Assembly: GCA_947095585.1 (NCBI GenBank)
Contig: OX352761.1
Location: 87,052,419 to 87,116,418 of the forward strand
Origin: Nephrocerus scutellatus
Taxonomy: Eukaryota > Arthropoda > Insecta > Diptera > Pipunculidae
Direction: 5' to 3'
Length of the DNA stretch: 64,000 nt
The notes below the pieces were generated by a model. The model was given only the letters and a program-made list of their open reading frames with translations, was not told where the DNA came from and did no database searches. The translations under genes were made by a program, and so were the position numbers. Shown here piece by piece: positions 45,864-56,600 of this stretch (the stretch's first letter is position 1; each line of letters begins with the position of its first letter).

Positions 45864-46478
45864 ACGGTTGCCGCTCCCGAAAAAAAATCCTACCAAACTT
45901 CCCAATAAAACCTACCAAACTAGAGAAAAACCTACCAAAGCAAAATTTATGTTTTTTAATAATTTAAAGCTTAAAGCAATAATAAATAATAATAAAAGTT
46001 GTATTTAAGCGCGTTGTTTTTGAAGAAAAAAGCAAAATGATGTATATTTGTTTTCTTTTATATTTAGTTTACTTACAAAATAATAATCACTTAAAACTTC
46101 ATTTCACGTAACGTTACATATAATAAAAATTAACAAAATTCACAAGTGGGTAATTTAGAATTTAAGAAACACGTTATATAAATAAAATTAAACTTATTTT
46201 AATTATTATTAATAATTAATTAATTAGACAAAAATAGCTTTTTAACTTTTTGTGTTAGTAACTATTTTTTCGTTGTCTCTGTTTACAGTTTATTTTTATT
46301 TTAATTTAATCTAATTAGCTTTGTATTAGACTTTTTTAGTTTAAAATTTATAATGTAAATTTATCAACATTTCGGTTGTGGACCATTATCAAGGCAAAAG
46401 ATAAGTTATAAATAACTTTTCTTACTCCTCAGAAATTAAATTTAACTTAATCTTATAATCTCAAAGTTAAATTTAATT

Positions 46479-46805
46479 TTAATCTTTTGCTAACATAATA
46501 ATACTATTGATAATATCGAATCCCAGCTTATTCCTCCGTTTGGTATTTATAACGGACAAATCAAAATATTCCTTTCCGCTGCTGAATACGAAATTGGTTA
46601 AAACCTTAAAGCAAAGTTCATTCATCCCATTTTGAATGTCACCAACTTCTTCCCAAAACTGATTAATATCCATAGAAGCGTTCAGGTTGGATTTCGAAAA
46701 TCTTAGGAGCTGCCATTGTATCCCGCTTTTTTCAGGGTTACATTCGACCAAATAAGAAAAAGCTGATACCAAAGGTAAAGTGGATACTTCATGGTCCTGG
46801 TTCAT
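46479..46805 (-). pseudogene. hAT transposase, C-terminal fragment
   Basis: 108 codons including F-W-E-E-V and a K-R-R-N-K-L motif as found near the hAT dimerisation region. The usual L-L-x-L-P-H-S segment is missing or altered. Separated from the rest of the transposase by the BEL insertion at 46851. Confidence 0.55.
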
Positions 46806-46850
46806 GGGTTATTGAGGAGTTATAATGCATAAGCTTTTCAAGTTAATGTT

Positions 46851-47175
46851 TGTTGTTAAACGGTACAACTACCCGAAGCGAATTTTAATGCGTTACGTCT
46901 TTACCTTTCGACGAATTTATTCGACTGCGCAAGCACAACAGTGCATGCATTTTCTTCATTATTCCAATTCTTAAATTAGAATGGAGTGTGTGTGTGTGTG
47001 TGTGAAATACAAATTGTGTGTAGAATAAAGCACCCAACAACAGGGTGACTATAAAAAGTTTAAATTAACAAATGAATTATCAATCAATATTATAAGTAAG
47101 TATAAGTATTATAATATTATAAGTAATAAAATTGAATCGATATTATAAATAATAAGATTGAATCACGAATCAACA
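46851..47175 (-). repeat. BEL 3' LTR
   Basis: 325 bp, TG...CA ends, contains a (GT)n run at about 46988-47003. Its first six bases in the sense direction (TGTTGA) supply the last codon and stop of the polyprotein. Confidence 0.93.
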
Positions 47176-50100
47176 TCCTGCCCGCCTTGGACGGATTAAG
47201 TCCAAAGAGTTAATTTTGTTCGTTGTCCTCGATTGGTAGCACTGCAACTCCACAAACTGCTCGATCATATTCCCCACGATGTGTGCGCACCTTGACAACC
47301 CTGACAATTCCTTGGTCGTCGGCAATTGTTTTAACGATGCGTCCGATTGACCAGGTGGTGCCAAATCATCGCGAAGAAGCACCATCATCCCTTCACGCAA
47401 GTTCTCTTGAGGTGTTTTCCAACGCGAGCGAATTTGCAGGGTAGACAAATACTCCTTTTGAAAACGTCGCCAGAATTGTTGTATTGTCCATGTGACGTGC
47501 TGGTGTAGTTTGATCCGACTGACCGGGATATCCAGAGGTAATTCTGGGAGCGAGACTGGTGGGCCACCATAAATGAAGTGTCCAGGAGTCAAAGGTTGGA
47601 GATCGTTCGAGTCTGCAGAAATAGGCGTTATTGGACGCGAGTTTATCACAGCTGCCACCTGTTTAATAATTGTCTGCAAGTCATCTACTGTGGTCTCTGT
47701 TTCACCGACGACATTGCGGATAAGACGCTTCATAATTTTGATGGAGGCCTCCCAAAGCCCCCCAAAATTCGGAGCTCGAGGGGGTATAAATGTCCAATCT
47801 ACACAGGCGCTGGCGCAAGCTTCTTTTATGATGTTTGTGTCACTTGCCAGTATCTCCTGCACTTCCCTCAATTGATTGGCAGTCCCGAGAAAATTTTTTG
47901 CGTTGTCCGAATAGATCTTGGTAACCATACCCCGATCAGCGATGAAGCGTTTGAGCGCGCGTACAAATGCTTCCGTTGACAAATCGATTACCAATTCCAA
48001 ATGAACTGCCTTGGTAATCATGCACACGAAGAGAGCCACGTAAACCTTTTTTTGTACCTTACAGCGTATATGGTGTCGGACGCTCAACGGGCCTGCGAAA
48101 TCTACTCCGCATGTAACAAATGGTCTGACGTTTTTGAAATCGAGGCGGTCTTTCGGTAAATTGCCCATAAACTGCGCCAGTATTTTGGGACGTGTTCGAA
48201 AGCACCAAATACAATTTCGAATGATGCTGCGACATGCAACAAGTCCATTTAGAATCCAATATCGTGACCGGATGGCCGTAAGGACAGTCTGTGGGCCCGA
48301 ATGCAAAGTCCTGTAACGATGAAAATATTGAATTAATGTTTTGGCATACCGATGGTTTTTGGGAAGAAGTATCTGGTGACGGGCATCAAATGGGATATCC
48401 GCTTTATTGATTCTTCCTCCGACTCGAATAAGACCCTGGTCGTCAATGAACGGAGCCAAACTTCTTAATTGCGAGCTGTTCGAAACAACCCGATTGTTTG
48501 ATAGCTTCGAGTAATCATCTTTGAAGGCTGCACGTTGGATGTTGCGCACAAATCGATACTCAACTTCTTCTTCTTCTAAATAAGTTGGCGAAGGTATCAC
48601 GGTATAAAGATGGGCCAATTCGTATTGTTGTGATAATAATTGTCGTTCTTTCTTTGTCTTCAGGGGAGTACGACACCCTTCGATGAACCGCATCACGAAT
48701 GCAAAGCTTCGTCGAGTACCTCTGAAGTTGTTGGAGAAGTTCATTGAATCGGTGATGTCTTGAATGGGTGTCTCCAGTAAAGCAATTTTCGTACTGCGTC
48801 TCTCCTCCTCGACCTCGATTGGCTTGTGCGGAGGGGGCCAATATTCCTCGCCTTGGTACAGAAACTTAGGGCCGCCAAACCATATACTAGAACTGGAAAG
48901 CTCATTTGGCGTAGCACCACGGCTGACGATGTCTGCAGAGTTCATTTCACCTGGAACGTGACGCCAACACTCGATTTTTGTCATCTGTTGAATTTTGGAC
49001 ACACGATGAGCAATAAAAGTCGTCCACTTATGGGACTCCTGATTCAACCAGCACAGACAGATTAAGGAATCTGTCCAATAATATTCTGCAGAAACCGAAA
49101 TTTCGCCCAAAACTTCGCTTTTTAGTCGACGCACCAAATCGGCTAAGAGTTTCGCGGCTAATAGTTCCATCCTGGCAATCGTAACAGTTTTAGTGGGCGC
49201 CACCCGCGATTTGGCACAAAGCAAACGAATTACAGGAGGGCAGCTCTCGAAGGATGAACGGAGGTATACACAGGCACCATATGCCTTTTCGCTGGCGTCC
49301 GAAAAACCGTGTAGTTCGATTCTTGCGTCTTTCAACTCGCTGCACACAAATCTTGGAATCATAATGGTCCCTAGTGAACTTAATTGAGCCCGAAATCGGT
49401 TCCAACCAGCTGACAGCTCCGAATTTAGCTCCTTGTCCCAATCTAATTTTTGCTTCCAAAGATCTTGGTAGAAATTTTTCGCACGGGTTATCACGGGACA
49501 TATCAACCCTAACGGGTCAAACAAACTCGCCATTTCGGAAAGGACGATTCGTTTCGTAATACGCTCTGAAGTGCTCTTTGGAGAATAGGAATACCGGAAA
49601 ACATCACTCGTTGGTTGCCAAATTAGTCCTAGCGCCTTTACTACGTCATGATCGTCGATTTTGAGGTACTTCTCACGATGCTTGGTATCAATCGAACCAA
49701 TGATAGCCTCTTCGTTGGAACAGAATTTGGACAATATGAAGCCTCCCGCAGCAAGCAAATTCGTAATTTGATTTCGAATCTCCAAGAGCTCCTCTATTGA
49801 ATTTGCACCCACCATCATGTCATCGACATAAAAATTCTGACGGAGTACTCGAGCGCCGATTGGGAACCGTTGTTCTTCGTCCGTTGCTAATCGATGAAGC
49901 GTTCTTATTGCCAAATATGCACCAGGTGCGGTCCCATACGTTACGGTGCACAGGCGAAAAATTTGAATGGGATCATCTTGATTGAAGCGCCACAAGAAAA
50001 GCTGAAAGTTTAGATCGGCTTCAGCAACTTGGATTTGGCGATACATCTGTTTTATGTCGCCGGTTAAGACATACCGGAACAACCTGAACCGCAACAGAAT

Positions 50101-52509
50101 CACGAGCAGATCTTCTTGAATTTTTGGCCCAGAATGCAGAATATCGTTCAAAGAAAAAGATGAAGACGTCTTGCAGGAGCCGTCGAAAACTACCCTCAAT
50201 TTGGTACTGGAACTGGACATCTTTAATACGCAGTGATGCGGCAAGAAATAATGAGGGGATGCGGCATCAAAATCGTTGACGACCTCCAAATGTTTTAGTG
50301 TCTGATATTCACGAATGAACTCCGAATAGCTGGTTCTCATCTCGGGCAAGCGATAAAGCCTCTTCTCTAAGTTCAGAAGGCGACGCATTGCAACGTTATA
50401 AGATTCGCCCAAGTGCGACGGTTTTTTTGAAAACGGCAAACGAACCACATACGATCCATCATTAGTTCGGCGAGTGTGAAGAGCATAATGGTCCTCACAT
50501 TCTTGATTTTTTGGACTCATTTCCAATTCTGCAATAGGGTATGATTCGATTTCCCAGAAAGACTGCACAAGCTTTTCTATATTGTTTAAATTATCAAGAG
50601 AAACACAACGTGAATACCTGTCGCCTACACTTGTTAAGGCGGTTTTGGTAGATTGAGTCCATGAACGGAGTGGGCCGCTGATCGTCCATCCGAATTTAGT
50701 TTCTTGCAGCACTGGCAAGTTTTCTCCAAGAATTATTTTTCCAGGAAGCAGTAGATTCCAAAATAGTCCGGCTCCAATAAGCAGGTCGACATTCTGAGGC
50801 TTGAAATATAATGGATCGGCAAGTTTTATGTCGGTTGGAATTTGAAGCATTTTCGATAAAATTGGAATAGGCGGTTGTGAATCAGTGATCTTCGAAAGAA
50901 TTACCGCACTAGTGGACAATTTCTCTGCTGTGCCAAATCGGGACACAATGGTAATTTGACAAAACCCTTTTGAAGAAATGCTTGATGATCCAATTCCTCC
51001 AATGGATGCCATTAGTCTGTGTCGTTCTAGGTTCAATGTTTGCGCGAACCTCTCGGAAAGAAAATTTGCTGAAGCACCACTGTCCAGTAATGCACGACAT
51101 GGAATCGGTGAACCTTGGTTGTCAAGCACATAGATGATGGCGGTGGCTAATATAGCTGACTCATCTTGAAAATTGGCTGAGGCGACAAGAACTTTCTGCG
51201 AATTTGTGCCTTTCGAAAATTCTGCGTTAGATGATGAAACCGATCTTGTTGTCGGGACTGTTGTAGTAACTGTCTCGAAATGGAGCATGGTATGGTGTCG
51301 TTTGTGGCACCGTTGACATGATGAGACCCGACAACTTCTTGAAGAATGCCTTCCTCCAAGGCATAGCACGCAAATCCGTTTTCTGTTTGCGTATTGATAT
51401 CGCTCAACGGGAGAGAGCGCGGAAAAGTTGGGACAAGAGACTAGTCCGTGATCCTGTGAATTGCATTTCATACAGGAAGGTGTGGAAGACGGACTCGATG
51501 ACAGCAATGCCGAGTGGCTACGACGACCTTGATTCAATGGACGGGCTGCTGTTGGCTGCGCGGGATTTCGACTGGATTGCCTTTTGTTGTAGTTGATTTT
51601 TCCCAGAGTAGAGGCACGTTTCTCCAAAAACGTACAAAATCCATCCCACGTCGGTATGTCCTTGGTTGTGGACTCCTCCCACTTAATTGTTGTTGCTGAA
51701 TCCAATTTCGACAGCATCAGGCAGATAAGCAAATTTTCCGCGAGCTCGTCCTTGCTTCCCAATGAATTCAGAGCTCTATAGTGGGCGGTGACCCGATCGT
51801 GCATCTCACGAATACCATTAACAGACTCTTTTCCGATAGCAGACATCAAAATAATCTCATTGATGTGAGACTGGAACATGAGAGCCTTGTTCTCGTAGCG
51901 GTCAACCAGAGCCGACCAAGCGCTTTTGAAATTCTCGCTTGAAATTTCCATTTGAGAGATGGTACGCCTAGCACCTTCCACAAGGCATGATTTTAGAAAG
52001 CGAAACCGATCCACATCTGTTAAGTCTGCATCATCAATTACCATGGAAACGAATTCGTTTTTAAAGTCCAACCATTCGCCGTATTTGCCCGAAAATTTTG
52101 GAAGTTGCAATTTCGGTAGCTGGACGGATTTTGTTGACATAACGACAGATTGATTTAGCTCCGTTGCAGGCTGCTTGGGCGAAGGTGTCTTCGACTTGAT
52201 GAGAACTAGCAATTTTCCCTTGGTGGTGACGTAGACCTGGTCATAATCGAGCACGTCTTCATTGCTGGTCAGGTTTTCTTCATCTGCATCGACTAGCTCC
52301 GTGATCATCTCGTCATATTCGTAGCACCGCTTGTTATGAGAATTGGTCAGCTCCAACTGCACCTCAAGTGTTTCCAAATTTGCGGATTTTCCATGCGAGT
52401 CAATCCAACCTTTCAATTTCATCAATTGATCGCGTGACTTGCTTAACAGCTTAATCAGCCGCTTTCGTTCATCTTGCCCTTTTGACTTAGCATCATTTTT
52501 GGGAGGCAT
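47170..52509 (-). CDS. BEL/Pao Gag-Pol polyprotein
   Basis: 1779 codons without interruption. Residues about 130-300: Gag domain (F-S-G-K-Y-G-E-W-L-D-F). About 345-420: three Cys/His knuckles. About 475: protease L-L-D-S-G-A-S. RT spans roughly 690-1000 with G-D-I-K-Q-M-Y-R-Q-I and Y-V-D-D near 896. RNase H starts near 1066 (F-S-D-A-S) and includes W-T-D-S. Integrase has a zinc finger near 1390-1430 (H-S-G-P, C-I-W-C), V-D-F-A-G-P, Y-S-D-N-A-K-N near 1533 and P-N-F-G-G-L-W-E with the catalytic Glu. A DUF5641-like tail follows. All catalytic residues I checked are present. No env. The start ATG at 52509 follows a leader of about 1 kb. Probably expressible and possibly active. Confidence 0.95.
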   Translation of the reverse strand: MPPKNDAKSKGQDERKRLIKLLSKSRDQLMKLKGWIDSHGKSANLETLEVQLELTNSHNKRCYEYDEMITELVDADEENLTSNEDVLDYDQVYVTTKGKLLVLIKSKTPSPKQPATELNQSVVMSTKSVQLPKLQLPKFSGKYGEWLDFKNEFVSMVIDDADLTDVDRFRFLKSCLVEGARRTISQMEISSENFKSAWSALVDRYENKALMFQSHINEIILMSAIGKESVNGIREMHDRVTAHYRALNSLGSKDELAENLLICLMLSKLDSATTIKWEESTTKDIPTWDGFCTFLEKRASTLGKINYNKRQSSRNPAQPTAARPLNQGRRSHSALLSSSPSSTPSCMKCNSQDHGLVSCPNFSALSPVERYQYANRKRICVLCLGGRHSSRSCRVSSCQRCHKRHHTMLHFETVTTTVPTTRSVSSSNAEFSKGTNSQKVLVASANFQDESAILATAIIYVLDNQGSPIPCRALLDSGASANFLSERFAQTLNLERHRLMASIGGIGSSSISSKGFCQITIVSRFGTAEKLSTSAVILSKITDSQPPIPILSKMLQIPTDIKLADPLYFKPQNVDLLIGAGLFWNLLLPGKIILGENLPVLQETKFGWTISGPLRSWTQSTKTALTSVGDRYSRCVSLDNLNNIEKLVQSFWEIESYPIAELEMSPKNQECEDHYALHTRRTNDGSYVVRLPFSKKPSHLGESYNVAMRRLLNLEKRLYRLPEMRTSYSEFIREYQTLKHLEVVNDFDAASPHYFLPHHCVLKMSSSSTKLRVVFDGSCKTSSSFSLNDILHSGPKIQEDLLVILLRFRLFRYVLTGDIKQMYRQIQVAEADLNFQLFLWRFNQDDPIQIFRLCTVTYGTAPGAYLAIRTLHRLATDEEQRFPIGARVLRQNFYVDDMMVGANSIEELLEIRNQITNLLAAGGFILSKFCSNEEAIIGSIDTKHREKYLKIDDHDVVKALGLIWQPTSDVFRYSYSPKSTSERITKRIVLSEMASLFDPLGLICPVITRAKNFYQDLWKQKLDWDKELNSELSAGWNRFRAQLSSLGTIMIPRFVCSELKDARIELHGFSDASEKAYGACVYLRSSFESCPPVIRLLCAKSRVAPTKTVTIARMELLAAKLLADLVRRLKSEVLGEISVSAEYYWTDSLICLCWLNQESHKWTTFIAHRVSKIQQMTKIECWRHVPGEMNSADIVSRGATPNELSSSSIWFGGPKFLYQGEEYWPPPHKPIEVEEERRSTKIALLETPIQDITDSMNFSNNFRGTRRSFAFVMRFIEGCRTPLKTKKERQLLSQQYELAHLYTVIPSPTYLEEEEVEYRFVRNIQRAAFKDDYSKLSNNRVVSNSSQLRSLAPFIDDQGLIRVGGRINKADIPFDARHQILLPKNHRYAKTLIQYFHRYRTLHSGPQTVLTAIRSRYWILNGLVACRSIIRNCIWCFRTRPKILAQFMGNLPKDRLDFKNVRPFVTCGVDFAGPLSVRHHIRCKVQKKVYVALFVCMITKAVHLELVIDLSTEAFVRALKRFIADRGMVTKIYSDNAKNFLGTANQLREVQEILASDTNIIKEACASACVDWTFIPPRAPNFGGLWEASIKIMKRLIRNVVGETETTVDDLQTIIKQVAAVINSRPITPISADSNDLQPLTPGHFIYGGPPVSLPELPLDIPVSRIKLHQHVTWTIQQFWRRFQKEYLSTLQIRSRWKTPQENLREGMMVLLRDDLAPPGQSDASLKQLPTTKELSGLSRCAHIVGNMIEQFVELQCYQSRTTNKINSLDLIRPRRAGC

Positions 52510-53500
52510 GATCTGTCCTTGCCAACGAAATTTGTTGAACCCAGCAGCAAAAAAACGCTCGTTGCGTTCAAAATCAGAAAAAATGTGCGAACAACTGGTC
52601 GCATCAACTGATTAATTTTTGATCAACGGTACTGCCTTAAAATAGCAGTCAGTTTTGATTAACGCCAACAGCAACAAAAATCCAACAAACTAGCAACAGG
52701 AAAATGTGCGAACGATTGGTCGGCTGAACTGATAAGTTTTTTAGCAAACGGTGCTGCCCAACGGTAACTGCTTAAAATAGCGGCTGCTCAAATCTGCACT
52801 TAGGAAGAACTATTTCCAAAAGGCGCGTATAGTAGCGATCGAACAAAACCACGTTTTCACGCTGTAATGGCGAACGACGCGCAGCAGAAACAAAAACAAC
52901 ACTTTGGGTTATGGTTTCTCATCAACAACCAACGGCACTGCTTAAACTAGCGCTATGTTGCGTCGACATTGAAGTAGCACTCAAATGAAAATCAAATTTT
53001 CTGGTTCGCATTAATGGCGACAGACGCGGAGCAATAAAAAATGAAAATCTTTTATTTTGCGCAGCACCAATAAAGCCAAATTTTTCGCTTCGCATTAATG
53101 GCGAACGACGCGCAGCAACAAAAAATTAAAATCTTTTTATTTTGCGCAGCACTAATAAAAACAAGTTTTTCGATTCGCAATAATGGCGAACGACGCGCAG
53201 CAACAAAAATTGAAAATCCTTTTATTTTGCGCAGCACTAATAAAAACAATTTTTTCGATTCGCAATAATGGCGAACGACGCGCAGCAACAAAAATTGAAA
53301 ATACTTTTATTTTGCGCAGCACTAATAAAAAACAATTTTTTCGATTCGCAATAATGGCGAACGACGCGCAGCAACAAAAATTGAAAATACTTCTATTCTG
53401 CGCAGCACTAATAAAAAACAATTTTTTCGATTCGCAATAATGGCGAACGACGCGCAGCAACAAAAATTAAATTCGCACTAATAATTCGCAATTCTTCTAA
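52510..53500 (-). other. BEL leader
   Basis: About 1 kb of untranslated leader with repeats. The distal half is a tandem array (see 53005-53475). The proximal half has scattered related segments (for example gtgcgaac...ggtcg at about 52585 and 52705). Confidence 0.75.
53005..53475 (-). repeat. BEL leader array, 85-86 bp unit
   Basis: Five well-matched units starting near 53098, 53183, 53268, 53354 and 53440, plus diverged units near 53013 and 52867. The core on the plus strand is aatggcgaacgacgcgcagc. Duplicated at +4091. Confidence 0.92.
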
Positions 53501-53517
53501 ACCATGCTCTGCTACCA
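53501..53517 (-). promoter_or_regulatory. BEL primer-binding site, initiator tRNA-Met-like
   Basis: Plus strand accatgctctgctacca, one base from the 5' LTR. It resembles the 3' end of fly initiator tRNA-Met with CCA, with one mismatch as I recall that tRNA. Confidence 0.6.
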
Positions 53518-53518
53518 C

Positions 53519-53843
53519 TGTTGTTAAACTGTACAACTACCCGAAGCGAATTTTAATGCGTTACGTCTTTACCTTTCGACGAATTTATTCGACTGCGCAA
53601 GCACAACAGTGCATGCATTTTCTTCATTATTCCAATTCTTAAATTAGAATGGAGTGTGTGTGTGTGTGTGTGAAATACAAATTGTGTGTAGAATAAAGCA
53701 CCCAATAACAGGGTGACTATAAAAAGTTTAAATTAACAAATGAATTATCAATCAATATTATAAGTAAGTATAAGTATTATAATATTATAAGTAATAAAAT
53801 TGAATCGATATTATAAATAATAAGATTGAATCACGAATCAACA
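53519..53843 (-). repeat. BEL 5' LTR
   Basis: 325 bp, nearly identical to 46851-47175. Confidence 0.93.
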
Positions 53844-53848
53844 ATGTT

Positions 53849-54865
53849 GTTAAATTCAAATCTTAGCATGAATTGATTAAATAGTTCGATACAAAAGCTT
53901 AGAATATTTGTTTTTTTTTGTAATTTTGTTTGAATTTGTTATTTCACTTTTTGTAATGTACGAAGAGCTTTGCTTCCAACAAAAACTTCCTCAGTTGGCA
54001 AATAATTATTAGTGAAGAGAAGTGATTCTTAAATAGACGTTATTAATAAAACTACTCAATACTAATTTGACATTTGATTAAAAGTGTTCATATAAATATG
54101 GCAGGGGAACTTTTTCAGATTGAAACTCCTTGTTTATATCGCTTATAATTTTTAAACTATATGATTGGGACAAAAAATAAACTTTTGTTTCGGGACTATC
54201 CATTAATTTTGCCAATTGCTTTGTATGAAGTCCATTTATTTCTAAATAACGAGAAATGAAATACAATTTGAGGGCGTCCCATTGATCGATAATTCGGTTT
54301 ATAACGTTTTCCAGAGCCAGCCAGTTAGAGAAATCCCAAGTATCTTATAAGGCTTCACGCTGCAGTAATCTTAAAACTGCTTAAACTCATTAATTTGCTT
54401 GAAACTATACGCAAAAAACTTGTATATATTTCGATTTCTACCGGAAAATTTTTGCAAGCGTAAGATAAACACAAATGTAAAGAATGACATGTACACGTCA
54501 TATAAAAAAGTCAACGTCTTTATTCAATTTAGCTTGAACACCATTTATTTCACCGGCTCTGTAGCAAGTCCAATAAAAATTTTTAGTTGTATATTATTAT
54601 CATCAAAGAATTGTTTTATGCATTGAGAAATAGTATCCGCATCCATTTTGAATAATTCAATCAGACCCAAAAAACGATCATGGATTTATTTTGTGATCTT
54701 GCCTACATACCTTACTTCCAATAACAATGACTTTTTTGTTGACAAATCTGTCATCTCGTCCATTATTAAGGAGAATTTTGCAGTTTGAAACAATATTTTC
54801 CTTGGCTTTGTTTCCCAAAACTTCGGCCAGTACAGTCGCCTTTGTTCTGCAACACTTAATGGCTC
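53849..54865 (-). pseudogene. hAT transposase, central fragments (copy 1)
   Basis: The minus strand near 54686-54865 encodes the hAT catalytic-start region K-F-S-L-I-M-D-E-M-T-D and L-S-T-K-K-S-L, with a frame change inside it. 54078-54266 is a further 62-codon piece. Many stops lie between. The same pieces recur at 57940-58956. Confidence 0.75.
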
Positions 54866-56600
54866 CAATAAGCAGGTCGACATTCTGAGGCTTGAAATAT
54901 AATGGATCGGCAAGTTTTATGTCGGTTGGAATTTGAAGCATTTTCGATAAAATTGGAATAGGCGGTTGTGAATCAGTGATCTTCGAAAGAATTACCGCAC
55001 TAGTGGACAATTTCTCTGCTGTGCCAAATCGGGACACAATGGTAATTTGACAAAACCCTTTTGAAGAAATGCTTGATGATCCAATTCCTCCAATGGATGC
55101 CATTAGTCTGTGTCGTTCTAGGTTCAATGTTTGCGCGAACCTCTCGGAAAGAAAATTTGCTGAAGCACCACTGTCCAGTAATGCACGACATGGAATCGGT
55201 GAACCTTGGTTGTCAAGCACATAGATGATGGCGGTGGCTAATATAGCTGACTCATCTTGAAAATTGGCTGAGGCGACAAGAACTTTCTGCGAATTTGTGC
55301 CTTTCGAAAATTCTGCGTTAGATGATGAAACCGATCTTGTTGTCGGGACTGTTGTAGTAACTGTCTCGAAATGGAGCATGGTATGGTGTCGTTTGTGGCA
55401 CCGTTGACATGATGAGACCCGACAACTTCTTGAAGAATGCCTTCCTCCAAGGCATAGCACGCAAATCCGTTTTCTGTTTGCGTATTGATATCGCTCAACG
55501 GGAGAGAGCGCGGAAAAGTTGGGACAAGAGACTAGTCCGTGATCCTGTGAATTGCATTTCATACAGGAAGGTGTGGAAGACGGACTCGATGACAGCAATG
55601 CCGAGTGGCTACGACGACCTTGATTCAATGGACGGGCTGCTGTTGGCTGCGCGGGATTTCGACTGGATTGCCTTTTGTTGTAGTTGATTTTTCCCAGAGT
55701 AGAGGCACGTTTCTCCAAAAACGTACAAAATCCATCCCACGTCGGTATGTCCTTGGTTGTGGACTCCTCCCACTTAATTGTTGTTGCTGAATCCAATTTC
55801 GACAGCATCAGGCAGATAAGCAAATTTTCCGCGAGCTCGTCCTTGCTTCCCAATGAATTCAGAGCTCTATAGTGGGCGGTGACCCGATCGTGCATCTCAC
55901 GAATACCATTAACAGACTCTTTTCCGATAGCAGACATCAAAATAATCTCATTGATGTGAGACTGGAACATGAGAGCCTTGTTCTCGTAGCGGTCAACCAG
56001 AGCCGACCAAGCGCTTTTGAAATTCTCGCTTGAAATTTCCATTTGAGAGATGGTACGCCTAGCACCTTCCACAAGGCATGATTTTAGAAAGCGAAACCGA
56101 TCCACATCTGTTAAGTCTGCATCATCAATTACCATGGAAACGAATTCGTTTTTAAAGTCCAACCATTCGCCGTATTTGCCCGAAAATTTTGGAAGTTGCA
56201 ATTTCGGTAGCTGGACGGATTTTGTTGACATAACGACAGATTGATTTAGCTCCGTTGCAGGCTGCTTGGGCGAAGGTGTCTTCGACTTGATGAGAACTAG
56301 CAATTTTCCCTTGGTGGTGACGTAGACCTGGTCATAATCGAGCACGTCTTCATTGCTGGTCAGGTTTTCTTCATCTGCATCGACTAGCTCCGTGATCATC
56401 TCGTCATATTCGTAGCACCGCTTGTTATGAGAATTGGTCAGCTCCAACTGCACCTCAAGTGTTTCCAAATTTGCGGATTTTCCATGCGAGTCAATCCAAC
56501 CTTTCAATTTCATCAATTGATCGCGTGACTTGCTTAACAGCTTAATCAGCCGCTTTCGTTCATCTTGCCCTTTTGACTTAGCATCATTTTTGGGAGGCAT
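54678..56600 (-). CDS. Chimeric ORF: BEL Gag-protease fused to hAT fragment
   Basis: 640 codons. About the first 578 residues are identical to the BEL polyprotein (Gag, zinc knuckles, protease D-S-G-A-S and following). The last 60 or so come from the hAT transposase (starting I-K-C-C-R-T-K-A) read in frame across the tandem-duplication junction at 54865/54866. RT, RNase H and integrase are absent. It has its own full BEL leader and LTR (57610-57934) upstream, so it could be transcribed and yield Gag without polymerase. Confidence 0.9.
   Translation of the reverse strand: MPPKNDAKSKGQDERKRLIKLLSKSRDQLMKLKGWIDSHGKSANLETLEVQLELTNSHNKRCYEYDEMITELVDADEENLTSNEDVLDYDQVYVTTKGKLLVLIKSKTPSPKQPATELNQSVVMSTKSVQLPKLQLPKFSGKYGEWLDFKNEFVSMVIDDADLTDVDRFRFLKSCLVEGARRTISQMEISSENFKSAWSALVDRYENKALMFQSHINEIILMSAIGKESVNGIREMHDRVTAHYRALNSLGSKDELAENLLICLMLSKLDSATTIKWEESTTKDIPTWDGFCTFLEKRASTLGKINYNKRQSSRNPAQPTAARPLNQGRRSHSALLSSSPSSTPSCMKCNSQDHGLVSCPNFSALSPVERYQYANRKRICVLCLGGRHSSRSCRVSSCQRCHKRHHTMLHFETVTTTVPTTRSVSSSNAEFSKGTNSQKVLVASANFQDESAILATAIIYVLDNQGSPIPCRALLDSGASANFLSERFAQTLNLERHRLMASIGGIGSSSISSKGFCQITIVSRFGTAEKLSTSAVILSKITDSQPPIPILSKMLQIPTDIKLADPLYFKPQNVDLLIGAIKCCRTKATVLAEVLGNKAKENIVSNCKILLNNGRDDRFVNKKVIVIGSKVCRQDHKINP

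Larger units (their letters stand above)
46851..53843 (-). mobile_element. BEL/Pao LTR retrotransposon, apparently intact
   Basis: LTRs of 325 bp at 46851-47175 and 53519-53843; ATGTT at 46846-46850 and 53844-53848 is a 5-bp target duplication. It has a single uninterrupted 1779-codon polyprotein and a plausible primer site. I saw only two differences between the LTRs (46862 vs 53530; 47038 vs 53706), so the insertion is recent compared with the other elements here. Confidence 0.95.

Noticed and set aside
47223..47979. Plus-strand ORFs opposite BEL pol
   Set aside because: Antisense shadows of the intact 1779-codon polyprotein.
53005..53475. CRISPR-like direct repeats
   Set aside because: Units are contiguous 85-86 bp repeats without unique spacers, inside a eukaryotic retrotransposon leader.
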